DNA of 49,974 bases from contig CACMQL010000010.1 of NCBI GenBank assembly GCA_902615835.1, positions 1 to 49,974 on the forward strand. The letters are read 5' to 3'. The DNA is from an uncultured Verrucomicrobiota bacterium (GTDB taxonomy: Bacteria; Verrucomicrobiota; Verrucomicrobiia; Opitutales; Seribacteraceae). The translations under genes and the position numbers were made by a program. A model generated the notes under the pieces. That model ran no database searches. It saw only the letters and a list, made by a program, of their open reading frames with translations, and was not told where the DNA came from. Positions 1-9,085 of this stretch are shown one piece after another (positions within the stretch are counted from its first letter, which is position 1; every line of letters starts with the position of its first letter).

Positions 1-117
1 CTAAGTGTAGCGGAGCCGATGGTTCATTGGAAGGATTCAGCGGAAGTGGCGAGACTGGAAGAAGATCATCCAGAAAGCCATCCTGGCAATAGACTGATAG
101 CTTTGTCGGAATCTTGA
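1..117 (+). CDS. C-terminal fragment of an unidentified protein (runs off left edge)
   Basis: An open frame enters from the left edge in frame 1 and stops at a TGA at 115-117, giving 38 residues that end NRLIALSES. The composition (acidic, mixed, not repetitive) fits the tail of a real protein, and neither other plus frame stays open: frame 2 stops at once and frame 3 near base 90. No motif allows a family call. It would be convergent with the symporter gene on the minus strand. The call rests only on the open frame at the edge, so it could be chance. Confidence 0.35.
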   Translation, partial: LSVAEPMVHWKDSAEVARLEEDHPESHPGNRLIALSES

Positions 118-186
118 ATGTTCCCTCATGATACTTGATCTCAGATGGGGTAGGGAAGAGAAAAGCAGCCGGATCCCGAATCATCT

Positions 187-1740
187 TCATTTAGAGGTTT
201 TCCTGAGGAAGAGAATCCCGCAACCCCAGGTCAAAAATACGGTTACCGGCCATGCCCAAACCGTATTGATTACGATACCGAGTTTTCCTCCGGAGTCTTT
301 GAGAAAGCTCCATTGAAGGGCGGATTCAAATGAGATCAGGTTGTAGTTCAGGAGAATTTGAAAAAAGTCAGGTCGCAGGCTGGCCACCAGTAAAAAGGAG
401 AGAATGAAACCAAGGGCCAATCCTTTGACGCTCGCCTTGGGGGTGAGAAGAGAAGCCAGGAACATCCCCAGCATGGGACCCGTGGTGTAAGAAATCATTC
501 CAAATGCCAAAACCACCACATTTACCTTTCCCCGGAGCGAGTCCAGTTCCACCGCGAATGCTGAAAGTAAAATTCCCCAAATGAGAACTAAAATGCGCGA
601 GAGAAAAAGCCTTTTCTTTTCCGCTTCCAGTCCGGCCTTGGGCTTGAGTAATCCGAGCGTGGTTTGGGAGAGTGCCGCCAAAATCGAATCCAGACTGGAG
701 ATCGCCGCCGCAAAAATTCCGGCCAGAATTAAGCCCCGTAACCCAACAGGTAGTTCAGTAACAATCCAGACGGGAAAAACCGCGTTGGTATCTTCAGTGA
801 AAATCCCGGGTTCAGTACCACTGGCTCTCATTGGCTCGTAAAAAGCAAAGAGGGCAGCTCCCACAAAAAGCATCAGCAAGGTAAGGAGGAGGGCAGCGGA
901 ACTTGCTATCATCGCCTTGCGGGCATCTTTGGCATCACGGCAACAAAACATTCTCTGGGCGTTGAGTTGATCCACCCCAAAGGCACTCAGGTTTTGAAAC
1001 GGAACTGCAACAATCGCCACCCAAAGGGTAAAGCCAACGGCCGGGTCAGTTGTAAGATTAAGCAGGGTGAATTTGTTGGCATCCCCGGCTACTTGCATCA
1101 TTTGTGTCCATCCGCCATCAAGTTCTCCGATAATCCAAAATAAACTGAAAAGACCGGCCCCCACAAAAAGAAAGAATTGCATGACATCGGTCCAAATAAC
1201 GGTACGCATTCCCCCCATCAGGGTCCATCCCACCGCGAAGAGCCCGATGATCCAGATACAGTGATGAAATTCGAGAGGGGTGACCACCTTGAGGGCCAGT
1301 GCCGCCACCAGCACCCGCACGCTCTGTCCGAGAATTCCTCCAACCTGAAAAATAATGGTGGCTACTCTTTTGGCACCCTCCCCGAGCTGATTCCCCATAT
1401 AATCATAGGGGCTGTAAATTTCACGCTCATAGAAGACCCGGACAAAAAAGATTCCCACAATAATCCGGGCGAGGATTGACCCGATTCCCCATTGCAAATA
1501 GGTTAAATCCCCCCCACTGGCATAAATCATTCCGGGGACACCAATGAAGGTAACTCCACTGATTTCTGTGGCAATGATGGATCCGGAGACTGCCTGCCAG
1601 GGGAGGGCTCTTCCGCCAAGGAAAAAATCCTTGATCGTTGACTGGCTCCCTTTCAAGAGGTGCCCCACCCAAGTCGTGAGCAGTAAATAAGCTCCAACTA
1701 CAATCCAATCGACATTGGTAAATTGTTCATGAAAATCCAT
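187..1740 (-). CDS. Sodium:solute symporter (SSF family) transporter
   Basis: A 517-residue inner-membrane protein with about 13 hydrophobic segments, the normal size for the SSF (SLC5-like) family, which couples solute uptake to sodium. The N-terminal half carries the usual landmarks: a first helix after residue 10, the FFLGGRALPW stretch after it, and SGSIIATEISGVTFIGVPG in the unwound helix region. A conserved GGMRTVIWTDVMQ stretch lies around residues 175-190. The start is the ATG at 1738-1740; the ribosome site before it is weak. The gene stands alone and is divergent from the membrane cluster that starts at 1865, with a 124-base shared upstream region. The substrate cannot be told from sequence; relatives carry sugars, amino acids, sialic acid or organic acids. 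Confidence 0.9.
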   Translation of the reverse strand: MDFHEQFTNVDWIVVGAYLLLTTWVGHLLKGSQSTIKDFFLGGRALPWQAVSGSIIATEISGVTFIGVPGMIYASGGDLTYLQWGIGSILARIIVGIFFVRVFYEREIYSPYDYMGNQLGEGAKRVATIIFQVGGILGQSVRVLVAALALKVVTPLEFHHCIWIIGLFAVGWTLMGGMRTVIWTDVMQFFLFVGAGLFSLFWIIGELDGGWTQMMQVAGDANKFTLLNLTTDPAVGFTLWVAIVAVPFQNLSAFGVDQLNAQRMFCCRDAKDARKAMIASSAALLLTLLMLFVGAALFAFYEPMRASGTEPGIFTEDTNAVFPVWIVTELPVGLRGLILAGIFAAAISSLDSILAALSQTTLGLLKPKAGLEAEKKRLFLSRILVLIWGILLSAFAVELDSLRGKVNVVVLAFGMISYTTGPMLGMFLASLLTPKASVKGLALGFILSFLLVASLRPDFFQILLNYNLISFESALQWSFLKDSGGKLGIVINTVWAWPVTVFLTWGCGILFLRKTSK

Positions 1741-1864
1741 CCGTAATTATTCTAAAAACCTTGGGAAGAGGAAGGGAAACGGAAATCGTTTTTCGGTGAA
1801 TAACTTTTAGAGATGCGAATAACTTCTTGTTTTCCTGTATTCGGGATTATGAAAGAAAGTAGGA

Positions 1865-4606
1865 ATGAATTTATTTACCCTGATGATCGGGGCAGCCGCC
1901 TTGTTTATTGCAGGATGTGCCGCTTACTTTAGTGTTCGGGGAATCGCTTTAACCTTTGGGGCAGTAAGTTCCTTTACCATCCCCATTATCATCATGGCTT
2001 CGAGCCTTGAATTTGGGAAGTTGATTGCAGCCTCTTTTCTCTACCGGAATTGGCATTCCTGTCATCCAACTCTGCGTACTTATTTGTCCCTTGCGGTCGC
2101 TATCCTGATCGGCATCACTTCGGCAGGAATTTACGGTTATCTGTCCCAGGCTTTTGAACAAACACTCCGTCAGGTTCAAGGTTATGAAAAAGAAATAGCC
2201 AGTCTCCAGAGACAGCAGACTGATTACGACCGAAGGATTGCCGCTTACCAACTTTCTGGAAAAAAAGGATCCACTCTGCGAGAAGAAAAGCAGGCGGAGG
2301 AACGTGCCCGTCTTGAAAATTACATCGCGGAGAGACGCAAGGATATTGAACAGGCAGAATCATCGAAGTCCAGACTGGCGGATGAAACCGATCAGATGAT
2401 CGTGGGTGAGAGGCAAAGGAGGGAAGATGAGAAGAAGAGGCTGCAGGAAGTTATTGTCGAGCGGAGGAAGGATATCACTGTCATCGAGGAGGATAAATCG
2501 GAGTACAAAGCTGAAATTGACGAAAGACTGGACCGGGAGAGGGACCGGGAGAAGGGGGTGTCCCAGCGAATTACTCAGCTTGATGCTGCGGTAAAGACTT
2601 ATCAGGACCAGGGCGCGGGTGGATTTCTCAAGGAAGACGGCCTAAAAAAGGCGGCCGAATTGCTCAAAACGCAAGGACCGGAAAGGGAAGCCCTGCGCAA
2701 AAGAATGGAAAATATTCAGGCAGCCAAAGATCAAGCGAGGGCGGATTTGCACAGCCGGTATGAATCCCTGGACCAGCGGATTGTGCTTATTCAGACTGAA
2801 ATCTCCGATGCCAATAACCGCATAACCGGCCTGACCACTGGAGGGGCTGAACAGGCTGACAATGTGAAGACTGCGTTACAGAATCTACAGGAGGCCAGAG
2901 CTTCGGTGGATAGTCGAATTGCCACCTTGGAGTCAGAGATTGCCGAGGCCAGTCGGAAGATCACTGACTTGAGCGAGACCAGCTCTGCTTACGGGCCGGA
3001 TAGTTCCGCAGAAATTGAGCAGATGAAAGAAGGTCTACAGTCTAAAAAAGAAGAGGCGGAAGCAAGAATCCTGGAATTGGAGGGAAAGATTCGGGCCACC
3101 GATATTGGTTCTTTCAAGTTTGTTGCCCGGGCTTTTGATTCCGAGGTGCAGGCGGCGGAAGCGACGGAGAATCCGGTTCTGATAAAGGAGGCGTTGGATC
3201 GGGCGGTCAACCGTGTGGTCAAGTGGTTCATTCTCATTCTGGTGATTGTTTTTGATCCGTTGGCCGTGACCTTGGTCATCGCTTTCAATGCTTCCCTGCT
3301 GAAAATCAAAAAGGGGGAATCCGAACTTTTGCAGACTGAAGAGGGAAAAAATAAAGATAAACTCGCCGGCGGAGGATTGCGTATGGCAAACCTGCCAATT
3401 TTTCTACTTTTGGCCGGTCTGGTTATTTATGGACTCTCTACTTTGGATAGGAAAGATGATCCTCTCACAAAGAAGAAGACCCAAAAGGCTTCCTTGATCG
3501 GTGAACTGTCAACAAGACGGGTGGATGACCGGGTTTTTGCTTATATTCCACAAAAATCTTTCGGGGTCATTTCCTTTTCAGGTATGCGGATGGTGGACGA
3601 AATTGGTCTAACCAAAGTTTTCTCGGACGATTTGATTGACCGGATTCCATTCATTGGCAACCTGGCTTGGGACCCGGAGGCTTGTGGTATCCAGTCGCAG
3701 GGACGTGCACTTTATTTTCTCCAGTTTCCGAACGAGGAGTATCGTGACTCCCGTTCGGGAGATATTCTTTTCGGGCTCGCCCTGCCCATCGAGGATGAAA
3801 GTAAATTGAAAGAATTTATCATCCGTCAGCTTAATCTTAAAGATATTAATCCAAGTTGGAGGGTAGAGGAAGTAAAATCACCTGATTTTCTCTCCATCCG
3901 TCATCGGGATTCCCATATATCGGTGGGAATGGATCAAAACTGTCTGGTGTTTTTAACCTCGTGGTGGGCGGATCAGGTGGATCCTGTCTTTCTGGATAAG
4001 GAGCTGCAGGAAATCTTTTTGTTCGGGCAAGAGGGGGGTGGGATGCACGCAAATTTAACGGCTAAACTTTCCGGAGGTGACTACGACCTGGCACTAGCCC
4101 TTTATGTGGAAAACTTTTTCACCAATTTTCAAAAAAATTCCAATGAACAGGAACTTTGGGAAAACTTCCGAGATTTTCTCAGTTTGGATCTAATCCTGAA
4201 AGCTGAAGCTAATTCAGGTGGCGTGAGTCTCAATGGAACCTTTGATTATAAAGAGGATGTACTTAATTCCGATTATGGACTACGGGTGGCGGCTAAATTG
4301 GACCGGGTTCGTGAAAGTGATTTCTCCAGTGCCCTCAATGGCGTCTATGGTGAATTTGCGGAAATCTTCCTGCAACATTTTGATTTTCAAACTGTTTCTG
4401 GAACTTTACAACGGATCGACTTGGCCAAATCAAACGGATTTGATGCCTTTGATTCCATTGATTTTGGCAAGAGACAACGCGGGGATTCACAGGGATCTTT
4501 CTCCATGGATATTAAATCAAATGAGACCGGCGATAAATCATTACGCCTTCTGGTCGATCTGTTGGTTGAGGCTCTCAATCCATTGAGCCCCGGGGTTGTT
4601 GAATAA
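1865..4606 (+). CDS. Large coiled-coil membrane protein of unknown function
   Basis: A 913-residue protein. It begins with three hydrophobic segments (about residues 5-27, 35-58 and 74-95), then a long charged region (about 96-440) rich in E, K, R and Q with heptad-like spacing, almost certainly coiled coil. Two more hydrophobic segments follow, the first containing FDPLAVTLVIAFN (about 455-480) and the second near 508-525. The last 370 residues form a soluble domain starting around RVFAYIPQKSFGVISF. That domain loosely recalls bacterial proteins that open with 'Y(V/I)P' plus a strand (DUF4836/DUF3352-like), but this is only an impression. AGGA precedes the ATG by three bases. It is followed 44 bases later by the probable lipoprotein gene and then by a 43-residue membrane protein, probably as one operon. 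I do not recognise its function; a membrane scaffold or mechanosensing role would be a guess. Confidence 0.75.
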   Translation: MNLFTLMIGAAALFIAGCAAYFSVRGIALTFGAVSSFTIPIIIMASSLEFGKLIAASFLYRNWHSCHPTLRTYLSLAVAILIGITSAGIYGYLSQAFEQTLRQVQGYEKEIASLQRQQTDYDRRIAAYQLSGKKGSTLREEKQAEERARLENYIAERRKDIEQAESSKSRLADETDQMIVGERQRREDEKKRLQEVIVERRKDITVIEEDKSEYKAEIDERLDRERDREKGVSQRITQLDAAVKTYQDQGAGGFLKEDGLKKAAELLKTQGPEREALRKRMENIQAAKDQARADLHSRYESLDQRIVLIQTEISDANNRITGLTTGGAEQADNVKTALQNLQEARASVDSRIATLESEIAEASRKITDLSETSSAYGPDSSAEIEQMKEGLQSKKEEAEARILELEGKIRATDIGSFKFVARAFDSEVQAAEATENPVLIKEALDRAVNRVVKWFILILVIVFDPLAVTLVIAFNASLLKIKKGESELLQTEEGKNKDKLAGGGLRMANLPIFLLLAGLVIYGLSTLDRKDDPLTKKKTQKASLIGELSTRRVDDRVFAYIPQKSFGVISFSGMRMVDEIGLTKVFSDDLIDRIPFIGNLAWDPEACGIQSQGRALYFLQFPNEEYRDSRSGDILFGLALPIEDESKLKEFIIRQLNLKDINPSWRVEEVKSPDFLSIRHRDSHISVGMDQNCLVFLTSWWADQVDPVFLDKELQEIFLFGQEGGGMHANLTAKLSGGDYDLALALYVENFFTNFQKNSNEQELWENFRDFLSLDLILKAEANSGGVSLNGTFDYKEDVLNSDYGLRVAAKLDRVRESDFSSALNGVYGEFAEIFLQHFDFQTVSGTLQRIDLAKSNGFDAFDSIDFGKRQRGDSQGSFSMDIKSNETGDKSLRLLVDLLVEALNPLSPGVVE

Positions 4607-4649
4607 AGATACTTTTCGATGTTCAAAAATCCTCCCTTTTTGATGATTC

Positions 4650-5948
4650 TTGCAACCGCATGCTTTGGGGGGGGGAGGATGTGCTTCGCAAAGCTTGACC
4701 AAGGACGGAGAGTCAGTCAAAGAGAGCTTGCCCAAAAAAATGGAGTTGGCAGAAATTCGGGAAGCATCTCAACCTCATGATTTGCCAAGTCAAGATTCTT
4801 TGGAATCCCAATCAGTTTCGGAGCTGAAGACGGATGCGGCCGGTACGAATACAAAGAGCCTGACAGATAAACAGGAGCAGAAAAAAGATCAAACTAACCT
4901 GACAACTGAAGGAGAATTAAAACGCAAACCCAAAGATAAAAAGAACATCCTCAGGCAAGATCAAATTTCCGAATCTATTTCTGTTGATCGGCCGGCTAGC
5001 CAAAACGAAAAATTTCAGGAACAGAATTCATCTATTCCCCTTGATACAAAAATTAACCGGGTCAAGACGGTTACGGAGGATGTTGAATCCCGGGAAAAAA
5101 TAATCCGCAGCCAGAAACTCCCTCGGGAATCGAACCGTACTCCGAGCATATCCACTAATTTCATCAAAGGAGAAGTGGAGAAGGGTCGAGAAAAACGGAA
5201 ACTGGAAAGCAATCCGGAGGCCGGAGAACATGGACCAGGCCAAGTGTTAGCCGAAGAGGAAAGCCCCGGAAAAAAAATTGAAACCCCCTTGGCTCCGGAC
5301 AAGGGAGATAACCACAACATCCGCCAGGAAGATCCTTATCCTGCTCGGGCTGTCAACCAACCGGCTGAAAATTTTTCTCTCTCTCCTTCTCCGTCTTCCC
5401 GTCTTAAAAACAAGGATGTGAATTCTTCGGACCCGGCTTCGAGAGGTAAATCCGGAAAATCGGTGAAGAAAAATCCATCCACAGGTCTTGTTGTGGAATC
5501 GCAGGGTTTACAAAAAGTTTTTAGTGACAGTCAATCAGAGAAGGCTTTCCCTAGTTCTCAAGCAGAAATAATCATCGAAACTTGGCCATCAGACTTACCC
5601 GCCGGTTCAAAAGTAAAAAGTAGAATCCCTAAGATTCAGGCATTGGGCTTTGACCGGGAGAAATCTTTGCTTCCGAGTGAAAATGAATCCGCTAATTCCA
5701 GTTTGCGGGGCTATTCTCCAGAAAGTCGAAAAAGATACGGAAATCTCCGTAATTACTTTTTGACAGCAGACCAAGCGGATTTTGCTGAAAAAAATACTGA
5801 ATCGGCAAAATACGGGAATTTAAAGGAATGGGCATCCCATGGCACTGATCATAATCTGAGTAAATTATCAAATCATACTGGGCCTAAACCCTTCAACCGG
5901 GCAATCGATTGGATTCGAAAAAAAGGTCGAATAGAGGAAGTTGAATAA
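4650..5948 (+). CDS. Hydrophilic low-complexity protein, probably a lipoprotein with its start out of frame
   Basis: The open frame encodes about 432 residues, very rich in S, K, E, Q, P and N with no recognisable fold; it looks largely disordered. As it stands it must start at a TTG (4650) or an internal ATG (4740), neither with a convincing ribosome site. An ATG at 4619 in another frame encodes MFKNPPFLMILATACF and runs into nine consecutive G (4667-4675). If the tract were eight G, this would continue in frame into GGGGCASQSLTKDGE, which resembles a short lipoprotein signal with a lipobox-like cysteine. The intended product is therefore probably a secreted lipoprotein from 4619, with the present sequence one base too long. 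It sits between the coiled-coil membrane protein and a small membrane protein, suggesting a shared envelope function. Function unknown. Confidence 0.6.
   Translation: MQPHALGGGGCASQSLTKDGESVKESLPKKMELAEIREASQPHDLPSQDSLESQSVSELKTDAAGTNTKSLTDKQEQKKDQTNLTTEGELKRKPKDKKNILRQDQISESISVDRPASQNEKFQEQNSSIPLDTKINRVKTVTEDVESREKIIRSQKLPRESNRTPSISTNFIKGEVEKGREKRKLESNPEAGEHGPGQVLAEEESPGKKIETPLAPDKGDNHNIRQEDPYPARAVNQPAENFSLSPSPSSRLKNKDVNSSDPASRGKSGKSVKKNPSTGLVVESQGLQKVFSDSQSEKAFPSSQAEIIIETWPSDLPAGSKVKSRIPKIQALGFDREKSLLPSENESANSSLRGYSPESRKRYGNLRNYFLTADQADFAEKNTESAKYGNLKEWASHGTDHNLSKLSNHTGPKPFNRAIDWIRKKGRIEEVE
4667..4675 (+). repeat. G9 homopolymer in the signal region of the probable lipoprotein
   Basis: Nine G in a row, counted directly. 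Eight G would join the signal-peptide frame starting at 4619 to the long frame ending at 5948; nine G separates them. Such tracts are prone to slippage in cells and to miscounting in sequencing. Confidence 0.85.
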
Positions 5949-5957
5949 GCTTTGAGA

Positions 5958-6089
5958 ATGAAAGTACATTGGACCTATGTCTGGATCGGCGTAATTCTAT
6001 TCCTTATCCTAATTATCGGACAGTTTTCTTCCTGCCTGATGGATGTGAGTCCTATTTGGGATACGATGTCCGATAAGCTGAACCCCTAA
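5958..6089 (+). CDS. Small single-pass membrane protein, 43 residues
   Basis: A short frame from ATG 5958 to TAA 6087-6089 encodes 43 residues beginning MKVHWTYVW, followed by one strongly hydrophobic segment (about residues 8-21, ending in LILIIG) and a short polar tail ending SDKLNP. It lies 9 bases after the stop of the preceding gene on the same strand, which supports a real third member of the 1865-6089 operon. Its stop overlaps by four bases the end of the convergent DUF481-like gene. Function unknown. The evidence is position and clear membrane-protein composition; no family is recognised. Confidence 0.55.
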   Translation: MKVHWTYVWIGVILFLILIIGQFSSCLMDVSPIWDTMSDKLNP

Positions 6090-7126
6090 TTAAAATCATA
6101 CACCACCCGCAGATAGTATTTTAAATCCATTTCCTCTTTTCCTGGTACAGGGGTCGAATTATAGGTACCGGCAAGCCCGGAACGAATTTTCCAATCCTGT
6201 TTTTTATCCAGAGGAAGGATCAGTGCCGTGTCTTTTCGAAATAGAAAATCCGAAAAGTCATTGATATTCGGAATGTACGAAAGATCACTTTCAAGGGATA
6301 GAAAATCTTTCAGGTTTTGGGAATGTTCCAGTCCAAAATCCAAGCCTGGTTCACTCAGGTTTTTGACCGAATCAGACCCCAGTTCCTCAAACCTGAACGC
6401 CGCACCCCCGCGAACTGAAGTTTTATAGTTCTTTGCCTCGATCCAGGAGTATTTTAAGCCAATGGCGGATGTGGCACGAAGATCCACTTCCTCCAACCGG
6501 TCGTTTTCGAGGTCTGCTTTTGCGTACCATGAAAGTTTCTCAAAAAAGCGGGAATCGTAATTCACCCCCAATGTGGTTTCTTCCACAATGGCGACATCTT
6601 CTTTGGTTGAATTGAGATAAGATAGATAAAAGTCGTATTCACGCATCCGGTTCCCCAAGCTACTGTCGAGGCGAATACCCAATCCAAAACTTTCAGAATT
6701 ACCGGAAGCACCGGTCAGGTCAAATCCGATGGCATGCTTCCATTTCATTTGCATGGCCATAGCATTTTTTTGAGCTTCAAGAATTAAGGGGTCCGTAGAT
6801 TCTGCGTCCCATAAATGTTTGATCTCGGAAAGAGAAAAAGACTGTTCGCTATTGCGAATGGTGAGGGAATTGTCATCCGATTGTTCAATAATTCCGTCAA
6901 AGGTACGGTTGTCAAGGAGCCGGAGGGAAATCTCCTTCTCACTCTTGATCGATGCAATCTTGGTGTAGGGAACTTTGATTTTTCCGGTGAAGGAGGTTTG
7001 GATTGTCAGGTTACCATCCACCATGCCGATGATTTTTCCCTTAATTACTGAACCGTCCAAGATTTTAACCGAGTCTGCCCATGCAAAAAAGGGAGTGAAA
7101 ATAAAAATGAAGAATAAATTTCTCAT
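6086..7126 (-). CDS. DUF481-family outer-membrane barrel protein with an N-terminal Sm-like region
   Basis: From the ATG at 7124-7126 the product is 346 residues with a signal peptide (MRNLFFIFIFTPFFAWA). Residues about 18-60 (VKILDGSVIKGKI...) resemble the short 'LxDGSxIxGxI' sheet domain often found at the front of such proteins. From about residue 120 the sequence alternates as expected for a transmembrane beta barrel and matches DUF481 (YdiY-like) features: GNSESFGLGI, many aromatic strand ends, and a terminal ...VVYDFN with final aromatic pattern. A longer reading from 7225 would overlap the HIT gene and bury the signal peptide, so it was rejected. It is the last gene of the minus-strand operon, 16 bases after the HIT gene. 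The role of DUF481 proteins is poorly known; an outer-membrane location is inferred. Confidence 0.8.
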   Translation of the reverse strand: MRNLFFIFIFTPFFAWADSVKILDGSVIKGKIIGMVDGNLTIQTSFTGKIKVPYTKIASIKSEKEISLRLLDNRTFDGIIEQSDDNSLTIRNSEQSFSLSEIKHLWDAESTDPLILEAQKNAMAMQMKWKHAIGFDLTGASGNSESFGLGIRLDSSLGNRMREYDFYLSYLNSTKEDVAIVEETTLGVNYDSRFFEKLSWYAKADLENDRLEEVDLRATSAIGLKYSWIEAKNYKTSVRGGAAFRFEELGSDSVKNLSEPGLDFGLEHSQNLKDFLSLESDLSYIPNINDFSDFLFRKDTALILPLDKKQDWKIRSGLAGTYNSTPVPGKEEMDLKYYLRVVYDFN

Positions 7127-7142
7127 GGGGTGAATAAAGTTT

Positions 7143-7481
7143 TCAGCCCGGGGGCCAGGTGAGCCTTCTTCCGCCCAACAAGTGGACATGAAGATGTGGC
7201 ACGGTTTCACCTCCATCAGAACCATTGTTTATAACGATACGGAATCCTTGTTTGAGTCCTTGTTCAAGAGCGATTTTTTTGGCGGTGATTAATAGATGTC
7301 CAAGTATCGGCTCATCTTCATTATCCGCTTCCCCGACTCGGGTGATTACTTTTTTCGGAATAATCAGGGCATGAAAGGGTGCCTGCGGTTCGATATCCTT
7401 AATTGAAATACAGATGTCATCTTCAAAAAGAATTTCTGCCGGGATTTCTCGATTAATGATCTTCTGGAAAACGGTGGTCAT
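7143..7481 (-). CDS. HIT-family nucleotide hydrolase (HinT-like)
   Basis: A 112-residue cytoplasmic protein, the typical size for HinT-type HIT proteins, which hydrolyse AMP-linked phosphoramidates and related nucleotides. The opening FQKIINREIPAEILFEDD and the PFHALIIPKK stretch are family hallmarks, and the catalytic motif HLHVHLLGG (His-x-His-x-His) lies near residue 95-103. It lies 12 bases after holB and 16 before the DUF481-like gene, inside the same operon as tmk and holB. The exact substrate cannot be told. Confidence 0.92.
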   Translation of the reverse strand: MTTVFQKIINREIPAEILFEDDICISIKDIEPQAPFHALIIPKKVITRVGEADNEDEPILGHLLITAKKIALEQGLKQGFRIVINNGSDGGETVPHLHVHLLGGRRLTWPPG

Positions 7482-7493
7482 GGGTATGCGATT

Positions 7494-8417
7494 CTACTTG
7501 GCGGACCAGATACGCAAGGAGGAAAGAAAAAAATCTTCGAGGGCAGAATCCTCCTTCAGGTTGACTTCGAGCAGACCGGACATGCTCTCAAGTTTCCTGA
7601 TGACCCGGGCAAGCTTTTGACCATTAAGGTCGATACTTCCGAAAATCTTTTCATTTTGGGTAATAAAAGTTCGGGTTTTATCCGAAATTTCTTTGAGCAT
7701 GTGGGATCGAACGCCACGCCGAAGTCCGCTCTCATAGGCATCTTTTTCCTTGTCCTCTAATTCCTTGGTGCGGCTGGTCAGTGCTTCCTTGGTAATCTCA
7801 TCCGCAGTGCTTTTAATCAGGGTGGTTAGACTTTCAACCAGTCCGTAAGCCATAAAAACAGGGCTTACCCGGTCCTGCTTTAATTTTTCCCGGTTGAGAA
7901 GGAGTTCGATCCATTGCGTGTAATTTTCCAACCAGTTTTGCATCTCCAGGTTTTCCGTTTGTGAGGATGGTTCCTCCAGCCTAACCAGAAGCGTACGGCT
8001 TCTAATCGTGGGTAAAATGGAGTAGGGCCGGGTGGTCAGGAGAAAAAGGAAAGTGCCCGGAGGAGGTTCCTCCAATGTTTTTAAGAAGGCATTGGCCGCT
8101 TCCTTGCGCATCCGGTCGGCTTCATGAATGATTGCAACCTTTTGGTTACCTTGATGGCCAGAACGGTAAAGATCGGCCATCAAGCTCCTTGTTTTCTCCA
8201 CCGTGATAATCCGTGCCTTGCCTGTGGGTCGAAGATGAAAAAGATCGGGATGTTCGGTCATTCCTTCTCCAATATTCAAAATCTCTGCACATAGTTGCCT
8301 GAGTGATGATTCTAGAAATAATAGACTGTCTCCCCGAAACAATAGACCATGATGTAGACCACCCGTTTGGTATCGTTGAGACAGTGATTCAAGCCGGTCC
8401 TGGGCAATAGAATTCAC
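7494..8417 (-). CDS. holB: DNA polymerase III delta prime subunit
   Basis: A 307-residue protein with the fold of the clamp-loader delta prime subunit, which loads the sliding clamp with delta and tau/gamma. The middle region has the diagnostic run: KVAIIHEADRM (degenerate Walker B), then EAANAFLKTLEEPPPGTFLFLLTT (about residues 108-130), then sensor-1-like residues and IRSRT. The N-terminal P-loop is degenerate, as expected for delta prime, and the usual zinc-finger cysteines are missing. The start is a GTG (8415-8417). It follows tmk by 15 bases; the tmk-holB pairing is common in bacteria and supports the call. Confidence 0.88.
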   Translation of the reverse strand: MNSIAQDRLESLSQRYQTGGLHHGLLFRGDSLLFLESSLRQLCAEILNIGEGMTEHPDLFHLRPTGKARIITVEKTRSLMADLYRSGHQGNQKVAIIHEADRMRKEAANAFLKTLEEPPPGTFLFLLTTRPYSILPTIRSRTLLVRLEEPSSQTENLEMQNWLENYTQWIELLLNREKLKQDRVSPVFMAYGLVESLTTLIKSTADEITKEALTSRTKELEDKEKDAYESGLRRGVRSHMLKEISDKTRTFITQNEKIFGSIDLNGQKLARVIRKLESMSGLLEVNLKEDSALEDFFLSSLRIWSAK

Positions 8418-8432
8418 TTTTTTGAAAAATCC

Positions 8433-9083
8433 TTAGTCTTCGGAAAAAAACCTCGAATGAATCTCATTCCAGATCAAAATTTCGATATCGTCAGGTTCGC
8501 CCAGACCATCCACCACGAAGAAGCGTTCCGGCAAGCTATTGGCCAGGTGAAGATAGCCCTCCCGGACTTTTCCGTAAAACTCAACATTTTCCTGCTCCAT
8601 GCGGTCAGGCATGTCCGATACCCGGTGCTTAATTCGTTCCAAACCCACCTCTGCAGGGAGATCTAAGACAACGGTCAGGTCAGGGACCACATCCCCCACC
8701 GCAAATGCATTAATCTGAGTGACCGGATCATCGGCAATTTGGCGGGCAACTCCCTGATAAACAGTTGTGGAATCCAGAAATCGGTCGCAGAGAACGATCT
8801 TTCCTTCCTGCACTGCTGGGTAGATCGTCTCTCTTACTAATTGTGCCCGGCTTGCCGCAAAGAGAAGAAGTTCAGTTTCCGGAAATATATTTTTGGAGGA
8901 GTCTGCATGCATCAGTAGATGTCTGATATCCTCGCCTATGATCGTGCCCCCGGGTTCACGGGTCACCACGACATCTCGGTGGTCAATCTCTTCCAAACGA
9001 TCAGCCAATCGACGAATTTGGGTGGATTTTCCACACCCTTCAGATCCTTCAAAGGAAATTAAAATACCGGGTTCATGACTCAT
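8433..9083 (-). CDS. tmk: Thymidylate kinase
   Basis: A 216-residue cytoplasmic enzyme that phosphorylates dTMP to dTDP, of normal family length. The P-loop FEGSEGCGKST lies at residues about 12-22, the TREPGG motif about 41-46, and the substrate-site DRFLDST near residue 98-104. The lid region follows with RVSDMPDRME. Start ATG at 9081-9083. It begins two bases after the end of the upstream PfkB-family gene and is followed by holB. Confidence 0.95.
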   Translation of the reverse strand: MSHEPGILISFEGSEGCGKSTQIRRLADRLEEIDHRDVVVTREPGGTIIGEDIRHLLMHADSSKNIFPETELLLFAASRAQLVRETIYPAVQEGKIVLCDRFLDSTTVYQGVARQIADDPVTQINAFAVGDVVPDLTVVLDLPAEVGLERIKHRVSDMPDRMEQENVEFYGKVREGYLHLANSLPERFFVVDGLGEPDDIEILIWNEIHSRFFSED

Positions 9084-9085
9084 AG

